From positions 43,230 through 107,229 of the forward strand of contig JAMOMK010000055.1 in assembly GCA_027067055.1 (NCBI GenBank): a stretch of DNA of 64,000 bases, in the 5' to 3' direction. The translations under genes and the position numbers were made by a program. Positions 57,298-64,000 of the stretch are shown piece by piece (positions within the stretch are counted from its first letter, which is position 1; each line of letters opens with the position of its first letter). The notes below the pieces were generated by a model. That model saw only the letters and a list, made by a program, of their open reading frames with translations. It was not told the origin of the DNA and did no database searches. The stretch is from Lysobacterales bacterium (lineage in GTDB: Bacteria; Pseudomonadota; Gammaproteobacteria; Xanthomonadales; Marinicellaceae).

Positions 57298-58556
57298 TAG
57301 ACTAAGTGAGGGTAGAGTAAATCAACAAATCGTTGGATGTTAACTGCATCTCCTGCTTTATAATTTTCATGGGTTTCATTAAAAGTGATAAAGCAATTTG
57401 CTTGAGTAATCGATGTTAATCGTCCCGAGCTCTGATTGCCTGTAGGTGTGACTTCAAAACCAATAGTAGGGTCATAACTCAATGTGGCACGGACAAATTC
57501 ACGGCGGTAATGGGTTTTATCAAAATTTTTGGTTAGTTTTGCCCGAATAAATCCTGTTTGTTTTACCTCTTCACCTTCAATACAGCGAAGTGTAGGAATG
57601 ACAAATTGACAAAAGTTATTAAAACTAGATACTGGGTTGCCAGGAAGCCCAAAAAATAAAGCTTGCTTATATTGCCCAAACAATAAAGGAAACCCTGGTT
57701 TGATATTAACTTTGTGAAAGGCAATGTTTCCGTACTCTTGCATAACATGAAGTATATGGTCTTTGTCTCCTGCTGAAACGCCACCATTGCAAATAATAAC
57801 GGTATTGGGTTGAGCATAACGGTCAAAAGCATTCTTAATTTGTTCAGGGTCATCTTTAAGGCTGCCGACATGAACTATTTCACAATTTTGGGATTGCAAT
57901 AGTCCCATCAAAGTCGGTCGTACTGAATCGTAGATTTTTCCAGGTGTGAGTTCTTCACCAACTTGTATGATTTCATCACCACCGGTGAATAAAATCACTT
58001 TGGTTTTTTTGAAAACAGCAATATTTTGACAACCAACGGATGAAATCAGACCAATATCTTGAGCTTTAAGTCGTTGATTGGCTTTGAGTATATCGCTGTC
58101 TTTTTTAATGTCAGAACCACTTTTGCGAATATAGTTCCCCTTGCTACTAATGTCTCTTAAATGAACTTTATCACCTTTTGTTTGCGAGTTTTCTTTAGCA
58201 ACAACTGTATCAGCGCCTACTGGAATTGTTGCTCCTGTCATTATTGGGATAGCACTATTCTCATCAAGAGTTGGTAGTTTTCCAGCTCCTGCATAATGCG
58301 GCTCTTGTAACTTTAACCAACCTTGTTTTTCAGGTAGGTCAGAATATCGAATAGCATAACCATCCATAGCACTATTGTCAAAGGCTGGAACATTGATTTT
58401 AGCTTTAACATTGTTAGCCAAAACACGGTTTAAGCAATTGTTTATATTCACTACCTCAGGTGATGAGCTAAGTGTTTCTTTGGTAATCTTGGTGATTAAC
58501 TTTTGAGCTTGTGTGAACGAAATTGAGCTAAGGTAAGCATTATCTTTTTTTTGCAT
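57297..58556 (-). CDS. moeA: Molybdopterin molybdotransferase MoeA
   Basis: A 419-residue enzyme that inserts molybdate into adenylylated molybdopterin. F-D-N-S-A-M-D-G-Y-A, G-A-T-I-P-V-G-A-D-T-V-V, N-G-G-V-S-A-G-D-K-D and F-G-L-P-G-N-P-V-S are the MoeA signatures. Six bases after der, one-base overlap with the fusion gene. Confidence 0.95.
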   Translation of the reverse strand: MQKKDNAYLSSISFTQAQKLITKITKETLSSSPEVVNINNCLNRVLANNVKAKINVPAFDNSAMDGYAIRYSDLPEKQGWLKLQEPHYAGAGKLPTLDENSAIPIMTGATIPVGADTVVAKENSQTKGDKVHLRDISSKGNYIRKSGSDIKKDSDILKANQRLKAQDIGLISSVGCQNIAVFKKTKVILFTGGDEIIQVGEELTPGKIYDSVRPTLMGLLQSQNCEIVHVGSLKDDPEQIKNAFDRYAQPNTVIICNGGVSAGDKDHILHVMQEYGNIAFHKVNIKPGFPLLFGQYKQALFFGLPGNPVSSFNNFCQFVIPTLRCIEGEEVKQTGFIRAKLTKNFDKTHYRREFVRATLSYDPTIGFEVTPTGNQSSGRLTSITQANCFITFNETHENYKAGDAVNIQRFVDLLYPHLV

Positions 58557-58562
58557 TTTTAG

Positions 58563-59969
58563 TTATTGTTTATAGCGGGGAATTACAAAAGTATTGTGCC
58601 TACGGTTTGTTCTACTGCTGCGGTTTTTAACTTTTCTCACTTTGTAAGGGTTATCACTATTTTTAAATTGTAAGACGACAGGAGCACCGCGTAAATTAAA
58701 GGCGGCTCTAAATTGTTTTTCTAGGTATTTTTTGTAAGCAGCAGAAAGTGCTTCTGTTCTTCTGCCATGAATGACAATGCGCTGAGGGTTTTGACCACCT
58801 GCATGAGCATATTTTAATTTTGTCAATCGCCCCTGAACTAGGGTTGGTTGATGAGCTTGATAGGCTTGTTTTAAAACATCTGTGAGTTGATTTGTTTCTA
58901 GTTCTTTGGTAGCAGATTCGTAAACCAAGTCAACACGTTCCATTAAATCTGACAATCCAGAGCCATGAAGAGCTGAGATATATACTAAAGGAACCCAAGA
59001 AAATGCAGCCATTTTGCGTGAGAACTCTGTCTTGACGGTAACTTTATGCTCTTCAGATAAATGATCCCATTTGTTTAATGCAATAACAATGGCACGTGCA
59101 TTATTGTTGATTAAGCCTAAAAGATGCATGTCTTGATCTGTAATGCCTTCTTGTGCATCCATTAATAAAACACAAACTTGTGAACGATCAATGGCTTGCA
59201 AGGTTTTGACAATACTAAATTTTTCAATGGTTTCTGATATTTTGGCTCGACGACGAACACCGGCTGTATCGACTAAAGTGTAGTCTTTTCCATCCCATTC
59301 TAGTGGTAAAGAAATGGAATCGCGTGTTGTGCCTGGCATATCAAATGCCAATACGCGTTCTTCACCTAATAAACGATTAACTAAGGTTGATTTGCCGACA
59401 TTTGGACGACCAATAATGGCAACATTAGGTCCTTTTGAATCAAGTGACGAGTGTTGTTCTTCATCAACTATAATTAAATTTTTGCAATGTTCTTCTAGGT
59501 CTTCACGTAATTGACCGACATTGCGTCTATGGGCTGCGGCAATAGGCATAATTGTCTCAATGCCAAGTTGGAAAAAATCTAGAGTAGCCACATCTTCATC
59601 TTGACCATCAATTTTATTCACTAACAGTAAAACAGGCTTGTTGGTGTTTCGTAATGTTGAATAAATAACCTTATCATCTTCCATTAATCCAGCCTTGGCA
59701 TCAACAATAAAGAGTATCAAGTGTGATTCTTCAAGAGCATCTGTGACTTGAGAATTCATTAATTCAGATAAATCCCCTTCATCTCCCAATAGTCCACCAG
59801 TATCAATCAATATAGCTGTAGATTCTTCAAATTCTAGGATGCCATATTGACGATCACGGGTTAAACCCGGAAAGTCAGCAACCAAGGCATCGCGAGAATG
59901 AGTTAAGATGTTAAATAAGGTTGATTTTCCTACGTTTGGGCGACCAACTATTGAAATTACTGGAATCAT
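58563..59969 (-). CDS. der: Ribosome-assembly GTPase Der (EngA)
   Basis: A 468-residue protein with two G domains, each starting with a copy of G-R-P-N-V-G-K-S-T-L (near residues 8 and 183), G3 D-T-G-G / D-T-A-G and G4 N-K-I-D / N-K-W-D, then a KH-like C-terminal domain and a basic tail. Needed for 50S maturation. Fourteen bases after bamB, the standard order. Confidence 0.97.
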   Translation of the reverse strand: MIPVISIVGRPNVGKSTLFNILTHSRDALVADFPGLTRDRQYGILEFEESTAILIDTGGLLGDEGDLSELMNSQVTDALEESHLILFIVDAKAGLMEDDKVIYSTLRNTNKPVLLLVNKIDGQDEDVATLDFFQLGIETIMPIAAAHRRNVGQLREDLEEHCKNLIIVDEEQHSSLDSKGPNVAIIGRPNVGKSTLVNRLLGEERVLAFDMPGTTRDSISLPLEWDGKDYTLVDTAGVRRRAKISETIEKFSIVKTLQAIDRSQVCVLLMDAQEGITDQDMHLLGLINNNARAIVIALNKWDHLSEEHKVTVKTEFSRKMAAFSWVPLVYISALHGSGLSDLMERVDLVYESATKELETNQLTDVLKQAYQAHQPTLVQGRLTKLKYAHAGGQNPQRIVIHGRRTEALSAAYKKYLEKQFRAAFNLRGAPVVLQFKNSDNPYKVRKVKNRSSRTNRRHNTFVIPRYKQ

Positions 59970-59983
59970 AAGGCACGAATTTA

Positions 59984-61135
59984 TTAGCGGTTATACTCAA
60001 AAGCGGTAATGCTACCATCTTTATTGTAAGCAATGACTGTTGAGGCCGACTTAACTGGAGCAGAATAAAAATCTTGTTTGCCCATTCTTGTACGGGCTAG
60101 GGTTTTACCGTTGCTGCCATCAATGACATGGATATAGCCCTCTAAGTCACCAACAATTATATCACCGAGATAAAATACAGGCGTTGTTAATAAGCGGAAG
60201 TTATATTCAGAAGTAGTCCATTCCTCAGATCCATTGCTTCTATCTAAGGCATGCAGGTTTGATTTGTTATCAATGATAAATAAGTTGCTACGAGACGCGG
60301 TTACACCTGCTGCAGAGCCAATATCTTTTGACCACATGACGCGCCCAGACTCAGTGGCAACAGCAATTGTTTTGCCAACAGCACTTGAGACATATAAATC
60401 GGTTGAGATTAATGCCATGTCTCCATCGATGTCGACGATTCGAGCTAACTCAGTTTTACCTTTAGTTTTGACCACATTTTGTAACCAGATGACATCACCT
60501 GTTTCTAGTTTAATTGCAGCAACCTTACCATTATCAAATCCGATAAATACACGTCCTGCCTTGACTAGTGGTGTCGAATTTCCACGCAGGGTCAGATTAG
60601 GGATATTGGTATCAAATAACCATTTTCTTTTGCCATCTTTGGTATCTAATGCATACACTCGCCCATCTTGAGATCGGATTATTGCCAGTTGATTGTCAAC
60701 AACTGGTGGCGAGAGTATTTCTGATGAGAGCTTGACACTCCATGCGAGCGAACCATCTGTTTTATTTAATGCGATGACAGAGCCCTCAGGAGTACCAACG
60801 ATTAGAATATCTTCTCCAACACCTGGTCCTGAACTTAGTTCTTTGTCTAAATCTATTGACCAATTTTCAGAGCCTGTTTCAAGGTTTAGCATAACAACTT
60901 GCCCTGATTGGCTGGCTATATAAACATCTTGACTGTCAATATAAGGAATGAGTTTATAGCCGTAAGATTTTTTGTTCCCATCGAGCTTATATGTCCATAG
61001 TTTTTTAAATTGACCTTGTTGAGTAATCTTCGTAATTTCTACAGGTTCAAACTTTTTCTTTTTACTTTTCTTATTCTTTGAACATGAAACGCTAAAAATT
61101 AAGGTGAAACTTAATAGTAGTAGTAATTTTTGCAT
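59984..61135 (-). CDS. bamB: Outer-membrane assembly lipoprotein BamB
   Basis: 383 residues from the ATG at 61135 (AAGGGA upstream). The longer frame from 61168 would bury the signal peptide. Lipobox S-V-S-C (Cys18), a Lys-rich linker, then an eight-bladed PQQ-like propeller (repeats of V-I-A-L-N-x-x-D-G, V-Y-A-L-D-x-x-D-G-K). Part of the BAM complex that inserts barrels. Order yfgM-bamB-der is conserved. Confidence 0.95.
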   Translation of the reverse strand: MQKLLLLLSFTLIFSVSCSKNKKSKKKKFEPVEITKITQQGQFKKLWTYKLDGNKKSYGYKLIPYIDSQDVYIASQSGQVVMLNLETGSENWSIDLDKELSSGPGVGEDILIVGTPEGSVIALNKTDGSLAWSVKLSSEILSPPVVDNQLAIIRSQDGRVYALDTKDGKRKWLFDTNIPNLTLRGNSTPLVKAGRVFIGFDNGKVAAIKLETGDVIWLQNVVKTKGKTELARIVDIDGDMALISTDLYVSSAVGKTIAVATESGRVMWSKDIGSAAGVTASRSNLFIIDNKSNLHALDRSNGSEEWTTSEYNFRLLTTPVFYLGDIIVGDLEGYIHVIDGSNGKTLARTRMGKQDFYSAPVKSASTVIAYNKDGSITAFEYNR

Positions 61136-61171
61136 GGATTGTATCCCTTGGTCGTTGGTTATTGACAAGTG

Positions 61172-61795
61172 TTAAGCATTTTCTATCTTGATTTCAATAT
61201 TTCTTTTGCCGGAATAACCGTCACCTTTATCAACGGCACTTTCGTAAGCTGAAATCGCTTCCTTAGAATTGCCTTTGGCGAGATGAGAGTCCCCTTGAAC
61301 TTCTTGTGCAATAGACATTAATGATTCAGTCTCTACACTTTGGGCTTGTGTTAAGGCGTCATCGTATTTTTCCATGCCATTGTAAACGCGAGCAAGGCGT
61401 AACTTAACTACATCAGTAATGAGTTGGTCTGGTTTGGCATCAATAACTTTCTTTAATTCAGATGCTGCATTTTCAAGCTCGCCTTTACCAGCAAACTCTT
61501 TAGCAAGCAACAAATGACCTTCATAGGTGTAAAAGTTTGCACCCGATTTGGATTCAAGTTCAGTGAGTAATTTTTTAGCTTCGTCAAATTCAGATAGTTT
61601 GAACACTTCAGTAAAAGATTGGTATTGGTTAGCTATGTCAAAACGCTCTTGTTGCTTTTGAGCTTTCCAGTAATTCATGCCAAAAACTCCTCCAAGTCCA
61701 AGAATCAAGCCAGTAGCTATAGTTAGCCAATTATTTTTTATCCAATCTTTGACAAGTTTTTCTTGTTCAAAATCATCATATTCTTCAAATGCCAT
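61172..61795 (-). CDS. yfgM: YfgM family ancillary translocon protein
   Basis: A 207-residue protein. Cytoplasmic start M-A-F-E-E-Y-D-D-F-E-Q-E, one membrane helix (W-L-T-I-A-T-G-L-I-L-G-L-G-G-V-F-G), and a periplasmic TPR-like region. YfgM associates with SecYEG and PpiD. 36 bases before bamB. Confidence 0.9.
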   Translation of the reverse strand: MAFEEYDDFEQEKLVKDWIKNNWLTIATGLILGLGGVFGMNYWKAQKQQERFDIANQYQSFTEVFKLSEFDEAKKLLTELESKSGANFYTYEGHLLLAKEFAGKGELENAASELKKVIDAKPDQLITDVVKLRLARVYNGMEKYDDALTQAQSVETESLMSIAQEVQGDSHLAKGNSKEAISAYESAVDKGDGYSGKRNIEIKIENA

Positions 61796-61976
61796 ATGTG
61801 TTTCCTAAGTATTTATTTGTTCAGTTATTATTTGTTGTGAATTCTACACAAAAACGGTTTGATATTTTAGCTTAATTTTATGTATTTCGCCTGAAATATT
61901 TAGAGTTTTTATTATTTAACAGTTAATTAACAAGGTTGTTAGAGAAAAATCTAAATGAATTCACGAATTTCACTCA

Positions 61977-62010
61977 AAAAAAAAGGTTACAAAAATGTAA
62001 CCTTTTTTGA
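61977..62010 (-). terminator. Terminator of tRNA-Asn
   Basis: AAAAGGTTAC (61981-61990), loop of 6, GTAACCTTTT (61997-62006), with A/T tracts on both sides so it can work in either direction. It directly follows the tRNA. Confidence 0.85.
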
Positions 62011-62014
62011 AATT

Positions 62015-62090
<76 letters not shown>

Positions 62091-62139
62091 AGATAAAATC
62101 TTTCTTGTTAGAAGTCCAAGCTTCTTTGAAAGAGCGAGC

Positions 62140-62167
62140 ATTTTAACTCAAATGCCCCATCTGTCAA
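62140..62167 (-). promoter_or_regulatory. Promoter of tRNA-Asn
   Basis: Minus strand TTGACA (62167-62162), 16-base spacer, TAAAAT (62145-62140), then GCTCGC, a GC-rich discriminator typical of stringently controlled stable RNA promoters. Confidence 0.75.
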
Positions 62168-62226
62168 CTACCTTTAGAGAATTAAATTAAAAAAGTTTAA
62201 ATTAATTTAAAATAGTTAAAACGATT

Positions 62227-62949
62227 TTAAAGTTTCTTATCAAGCTTAGAAAGAAACCCACGTAAAATGTCAATTTCATGTTTTTTAGGACGGATGCGAT
62301 TATACATTATTCTTATTTTAGTTTTCAATGACTCATGGCCTTCTTTTCTTAAATAAAGGGCTTTTTCCATGACATTAAAATAATGCTGGTAAAAACTCTC
62401 CATAACTTCAGCATTGACCATCTCTTCATCTGAGAATTGTTCAATTTCTTTTTTTGGTAGGTGGTTTAGCTTCGCCATTCGGCATTCGTAAGACAGTACC
62501 TGAACTGCTGAGGCAAGGTTAAGCGATGAAAAATTTTCTACGGTTGGCAGGCGAACTAAGTAATGGCAGCGTTCGACTTCTTCGTTGGTCATACCATAAC
62601 GCTCTTTACCAAAGACTAAAGAAACAGGGTGATGCTTGGACTCTTTAATTAAAATTTCTGCAGCTTTACGTGCATCAATAACAGGTATATCTAAATGCCG
62701 TTTGCGTGCGGTGGTTCCAATAACCAGTTTGCTATCTTTAATTGCCTCATCCATATTTTTGCAAACATCGGCATTAAACAATAAATCATCTGCTCCAGAG
62801 GCACGAGATGTCGCTTGTGAACTGGGAAAGTCCTCAGGATTAACCAAGGCTAAATCGGTTACTCCCATTGTTTTCATTGCACGAGCTGCGGCGCCTATGT
62901 TGCCTGAATGTGTTGTGCCAAGTAGCACAAAGCGTATATTGTTTGACAT
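62227..62949 (-). CDS. trmJ: tRNA 2'-O-methyltransferase TrmJ
   Basis: A 240-residue SPOUT methyltransferase acting on position 32 of tRNA anticodon loops. G-T-T-H-S-G-N-I-G-A-A-A-R-A-M-K-T-M-G at the start, the SAM knot with F-G-K-E-R-Y-G-M-T-N-E-E and N-L-A-S-A-V-Q-V-L-S-Y-E near residue 145. Divergent from suhB, the typical arrangement. Confidence 0.94.
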   Translation of the reverse strand: MSNNIRFVLLGTTHSGNIGAAARAMKTMGVTDLALVNPEDFPSSQATSRASGADDLLFNADVCKNMDEAIKDSKLVIGTTARKRHLDIPVIDARKAAEILIKESKHHPVSLVFGKERYGMTNEEVERCHYLVRLPTVENFSSLNLASAVQVLSYECRMAKLNHLPKKEIEQFSDEEMVNAEVMESFYQHYFNVMEKALYLRKEGHESLKTKIRIMYNRIRPKKHEIDILRGFLSKLDKKL

Positions 62950-63004
62950 AAATCTATATTAATTTGTAAATAAAAGCTATCATACGCGATTATTCAAAAC
63001 ATGT

Positions 63005-63805
63005 ATGATTTTTATGCGTCAACCCGAAATAAATATTGCAGAAAAGGCCGCCTTCACAGCAGGTGGGGTTTTGTTGCGTTTCCAAAAACAAGTGCATACT
63101 TTGCATGTGGTTAAGAAAAAAGAAAATGATTTTGCCAGTATCGCTGACAAAGCAGCAGAACAAGCGATTGTTGATGTTATCTCTAAGGCTCACCCTGATC
63201 ATGCAGTATTAGGAGAAGAAGGTGGGTTGATTGGTAACCCTGATGCGGATCATATCTGGATTGTTGATCCTTTGGATGGCACGACAAATTATTTACATGG
63301 CATACCACATTATTGTGTGTCGATTGCCTTGGAAATAAAAGGAGTCATCCAGCACGCACTTATTCATGATCCTGTGCGAGATGAGACATTTTATGCATCA
63401 AAAGGCTATGGTGCTTACCTTAATGATGCACGACTACGTATTGATCAAAAAGTGACATTAAAAGATGCAGTTATTGCCACAGGATTTCCTTTTAGAAAGC
63501 GTGAAATTTTTAATCGTTATATGTTACAGTTCAAAACTATTTTTAAATCAGTTGGCGATATACGCCGAGCTGGTTCTGCCGCTCTTGATTTAGCCTATGT
63601 TGCCGCAGGACGTGTCGATGGTTTTTGGGAAATGGGTCTAGAAAAATGGGACATGGCAGCAGGCAGTTTAATTGTTTCAGAAGCCGGTGGCGATTGCCGC
63701 GATTTTAAATTAGAAAATAATTATCTAGAAAATGGCAATATTATTGCTGGAAACTTAACGGTTTTGGCAGCTTTACAAAATAAAATAAAATCATCAATGG
63801 GTTAG
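63005..63805 (+). CDS. suhB: Inositol monophosphatase family protein SuhB
   Basis: A 266-residue protein. Metal motifs L-G-E-E-G-G, D-P-L-D-G-T-T-N-Y and W-D-M-A-A-G-S-L-I-V-S-E-A-G-G. The internal ATG at 63014 matches the E. coli start better and may be used. SuhB also acts in rRNA transcription antitermination and biogenesis in E. coli. Confidence 0.94.
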   Translation: MIFMRQPEINIAEKAAFTAGGVLLRFQKQVHTLHVVKKKENDFASIADKAAEQAIVDVISKAHPDHAVLGEEGGLIGNPDADHIWIVDPLDGTTNYLHGIPHYCVSIALEIKGVIQHALIHDPVRDETFYASKGYGAYLNDARLRIDQKVTLKDAVIATGFPFRKREIFNRYMLQFKTIFKSVGDIRRAGSAALDLAYVAAGRVDGFWEMGLEKWDMAAGSLIVSEAGGDCRDFKLENNYLENGNIIAGNLTVLAALQNKIKSSMG

Positions 63806-63819
63806 GTTAAGTTTGGGGC

Positions 63820-63837
63820 ATCGACTTTAGTCGATGA
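63820..63837. repeat. Perfect hairpin after suhB
   Basis: CATCGACT-TT-AGTCGATG, an eight-base stem without a following T-run. It lies between convergent suhB and the partial gene at the edge, possibly acting as a barrier for both. Confidence 0.4.
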
Positions 63838-63839
63838 AA

Positions 63840-64000
63840 TCAATGGGCTAAGGTAGTTGAGTCCACTTTTTTATTATTAAATGTCTCATTTGCTAACTTA
63901 CCCACTTTAATGGCATTTATAAGCCAGATGATGCTAAAGATAAAGCCTGATATGGCAAGTATTAATTTAATATTATAGGCTTCGTTGCCTGTTTGTTTGA
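63840..64000 (-). CDS. Partial gene at right edge, C-terminal membrane segment
   Basis: The minus strand is open from base 64000 to a TGA at 63842-63840 (52 codons). It encodes one membrane helix (L-I-L-A-I-S-G-F-I-F-S-I-I-W-L) and a short polar tail. The start lies beyond the window. The family cannot be told from this end. Confidence 0.45.
   Translation of the reverse strand, partial: KQTGNEAYNIKLILAISGFIFSIIWLINAIKVGKLANETFNNKKVDSTTLAH

Overview
This window reads as a contiguous stretch of an AT-rich gammaproteobacterial chromosome. Support comes from class-typical gene neighbourhoods: zapA / 6S RNA / fau, leuS-lptE-holA, pabC-mltG-tmk-holB-pilZ, rpoE-rseA-rseC-degP, lepA-lepB-rnc-era-recO, der-bamB-yfgM, divergent trmJ/suhB, and rplU-rpmA. 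Low GC, secreted proteins carrying an IFxNGFE-like motif, BspA-type and FG-GAP surface proteins and TPR-bearing membrane regulators suggest a marine, Marinicella-like lineage. That placement is inference only. No transposase, integrase, phage gene or CRISPR array is visible.

Layout. (1) 1-18.2 kb is an accessory surface and secretion region. A lipoprotein cut by the window edge and a BspA-like secreted protein are read leftwards, away from a ToxR/CadC-like regulator (winged helix, one membrane helix, TPR). A second, larger leftward operon (15767 to 5499, eight tightly packed genes) encodes three DUF3592 membrane proteins, a 1449-residue beta-helix adhesin-like protein, a two-TM protein, two tandem PH-like paralogues and an FG-GAP protein. 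It is read away from a paralogous winged-helix/TPR regulator. Both regulator/operon intergenic regions carry a four-unit, 11-bp-phased repeat at the same distance from a candidate -10. This is the best candidate here for an undescribed system. (2) 18.2-24.5 kb holds ispB, a YajR-like transporter, ssb, small metabolic and unknown genes, a YjjG-type nucleotidase and rpmA/rplU. (3) 24.6-44.8 kb is almost all rightward housekeeping: folate, peptidoglycan, dTMP and replication genes, type IV pilus PilZ, a GGDEF-EAL protein, the sigma-E operon lacking rseB, lepA/lepB/rnc/era/recO, a diguanylate cyclase, and leuS-lptE-holA. (4) 44.8-52.8 kb holds a secreted Bcp peroxiredoxin with a prolyl oligopeptidase, an FHA-like tail-anchored protein, rpiA, fau, 6S RNA, zapA and a ZapB-like gene, ygfB, and rplM-rpsI. 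(5) 53.0-56.2 kb holds a Ser/Thr kinase with a TPR domain immediately followed by an ECF sigma factor that has Thr-Thr-Ser in place of the usual acidic motif. (6) 56.2-64.0 kb holds a rhodanese-MoeB fusion, moeA, der, bamB, yfgM, tRNA-Asn, trmJ, suhB, and the 3' end of a gene cut by the right edge.

Genes working together: the two winged-helix/TPR regulators probably control the adjacent surface operons. The kinase probably controls its ECF partner. Sigma-E, its anti-sigma factor, the Do-like protease, BamB, LptE, YfgM and signal peptidase I form an envelope-biogenesis theme. Several starts were moved from the longest frame to an internal ATG supported by a Shine-Dalgarno sequence, a signal peptide or an ATGA/TAATG junction. 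Functions rest on motif reading and family knowledge; no database search was run.
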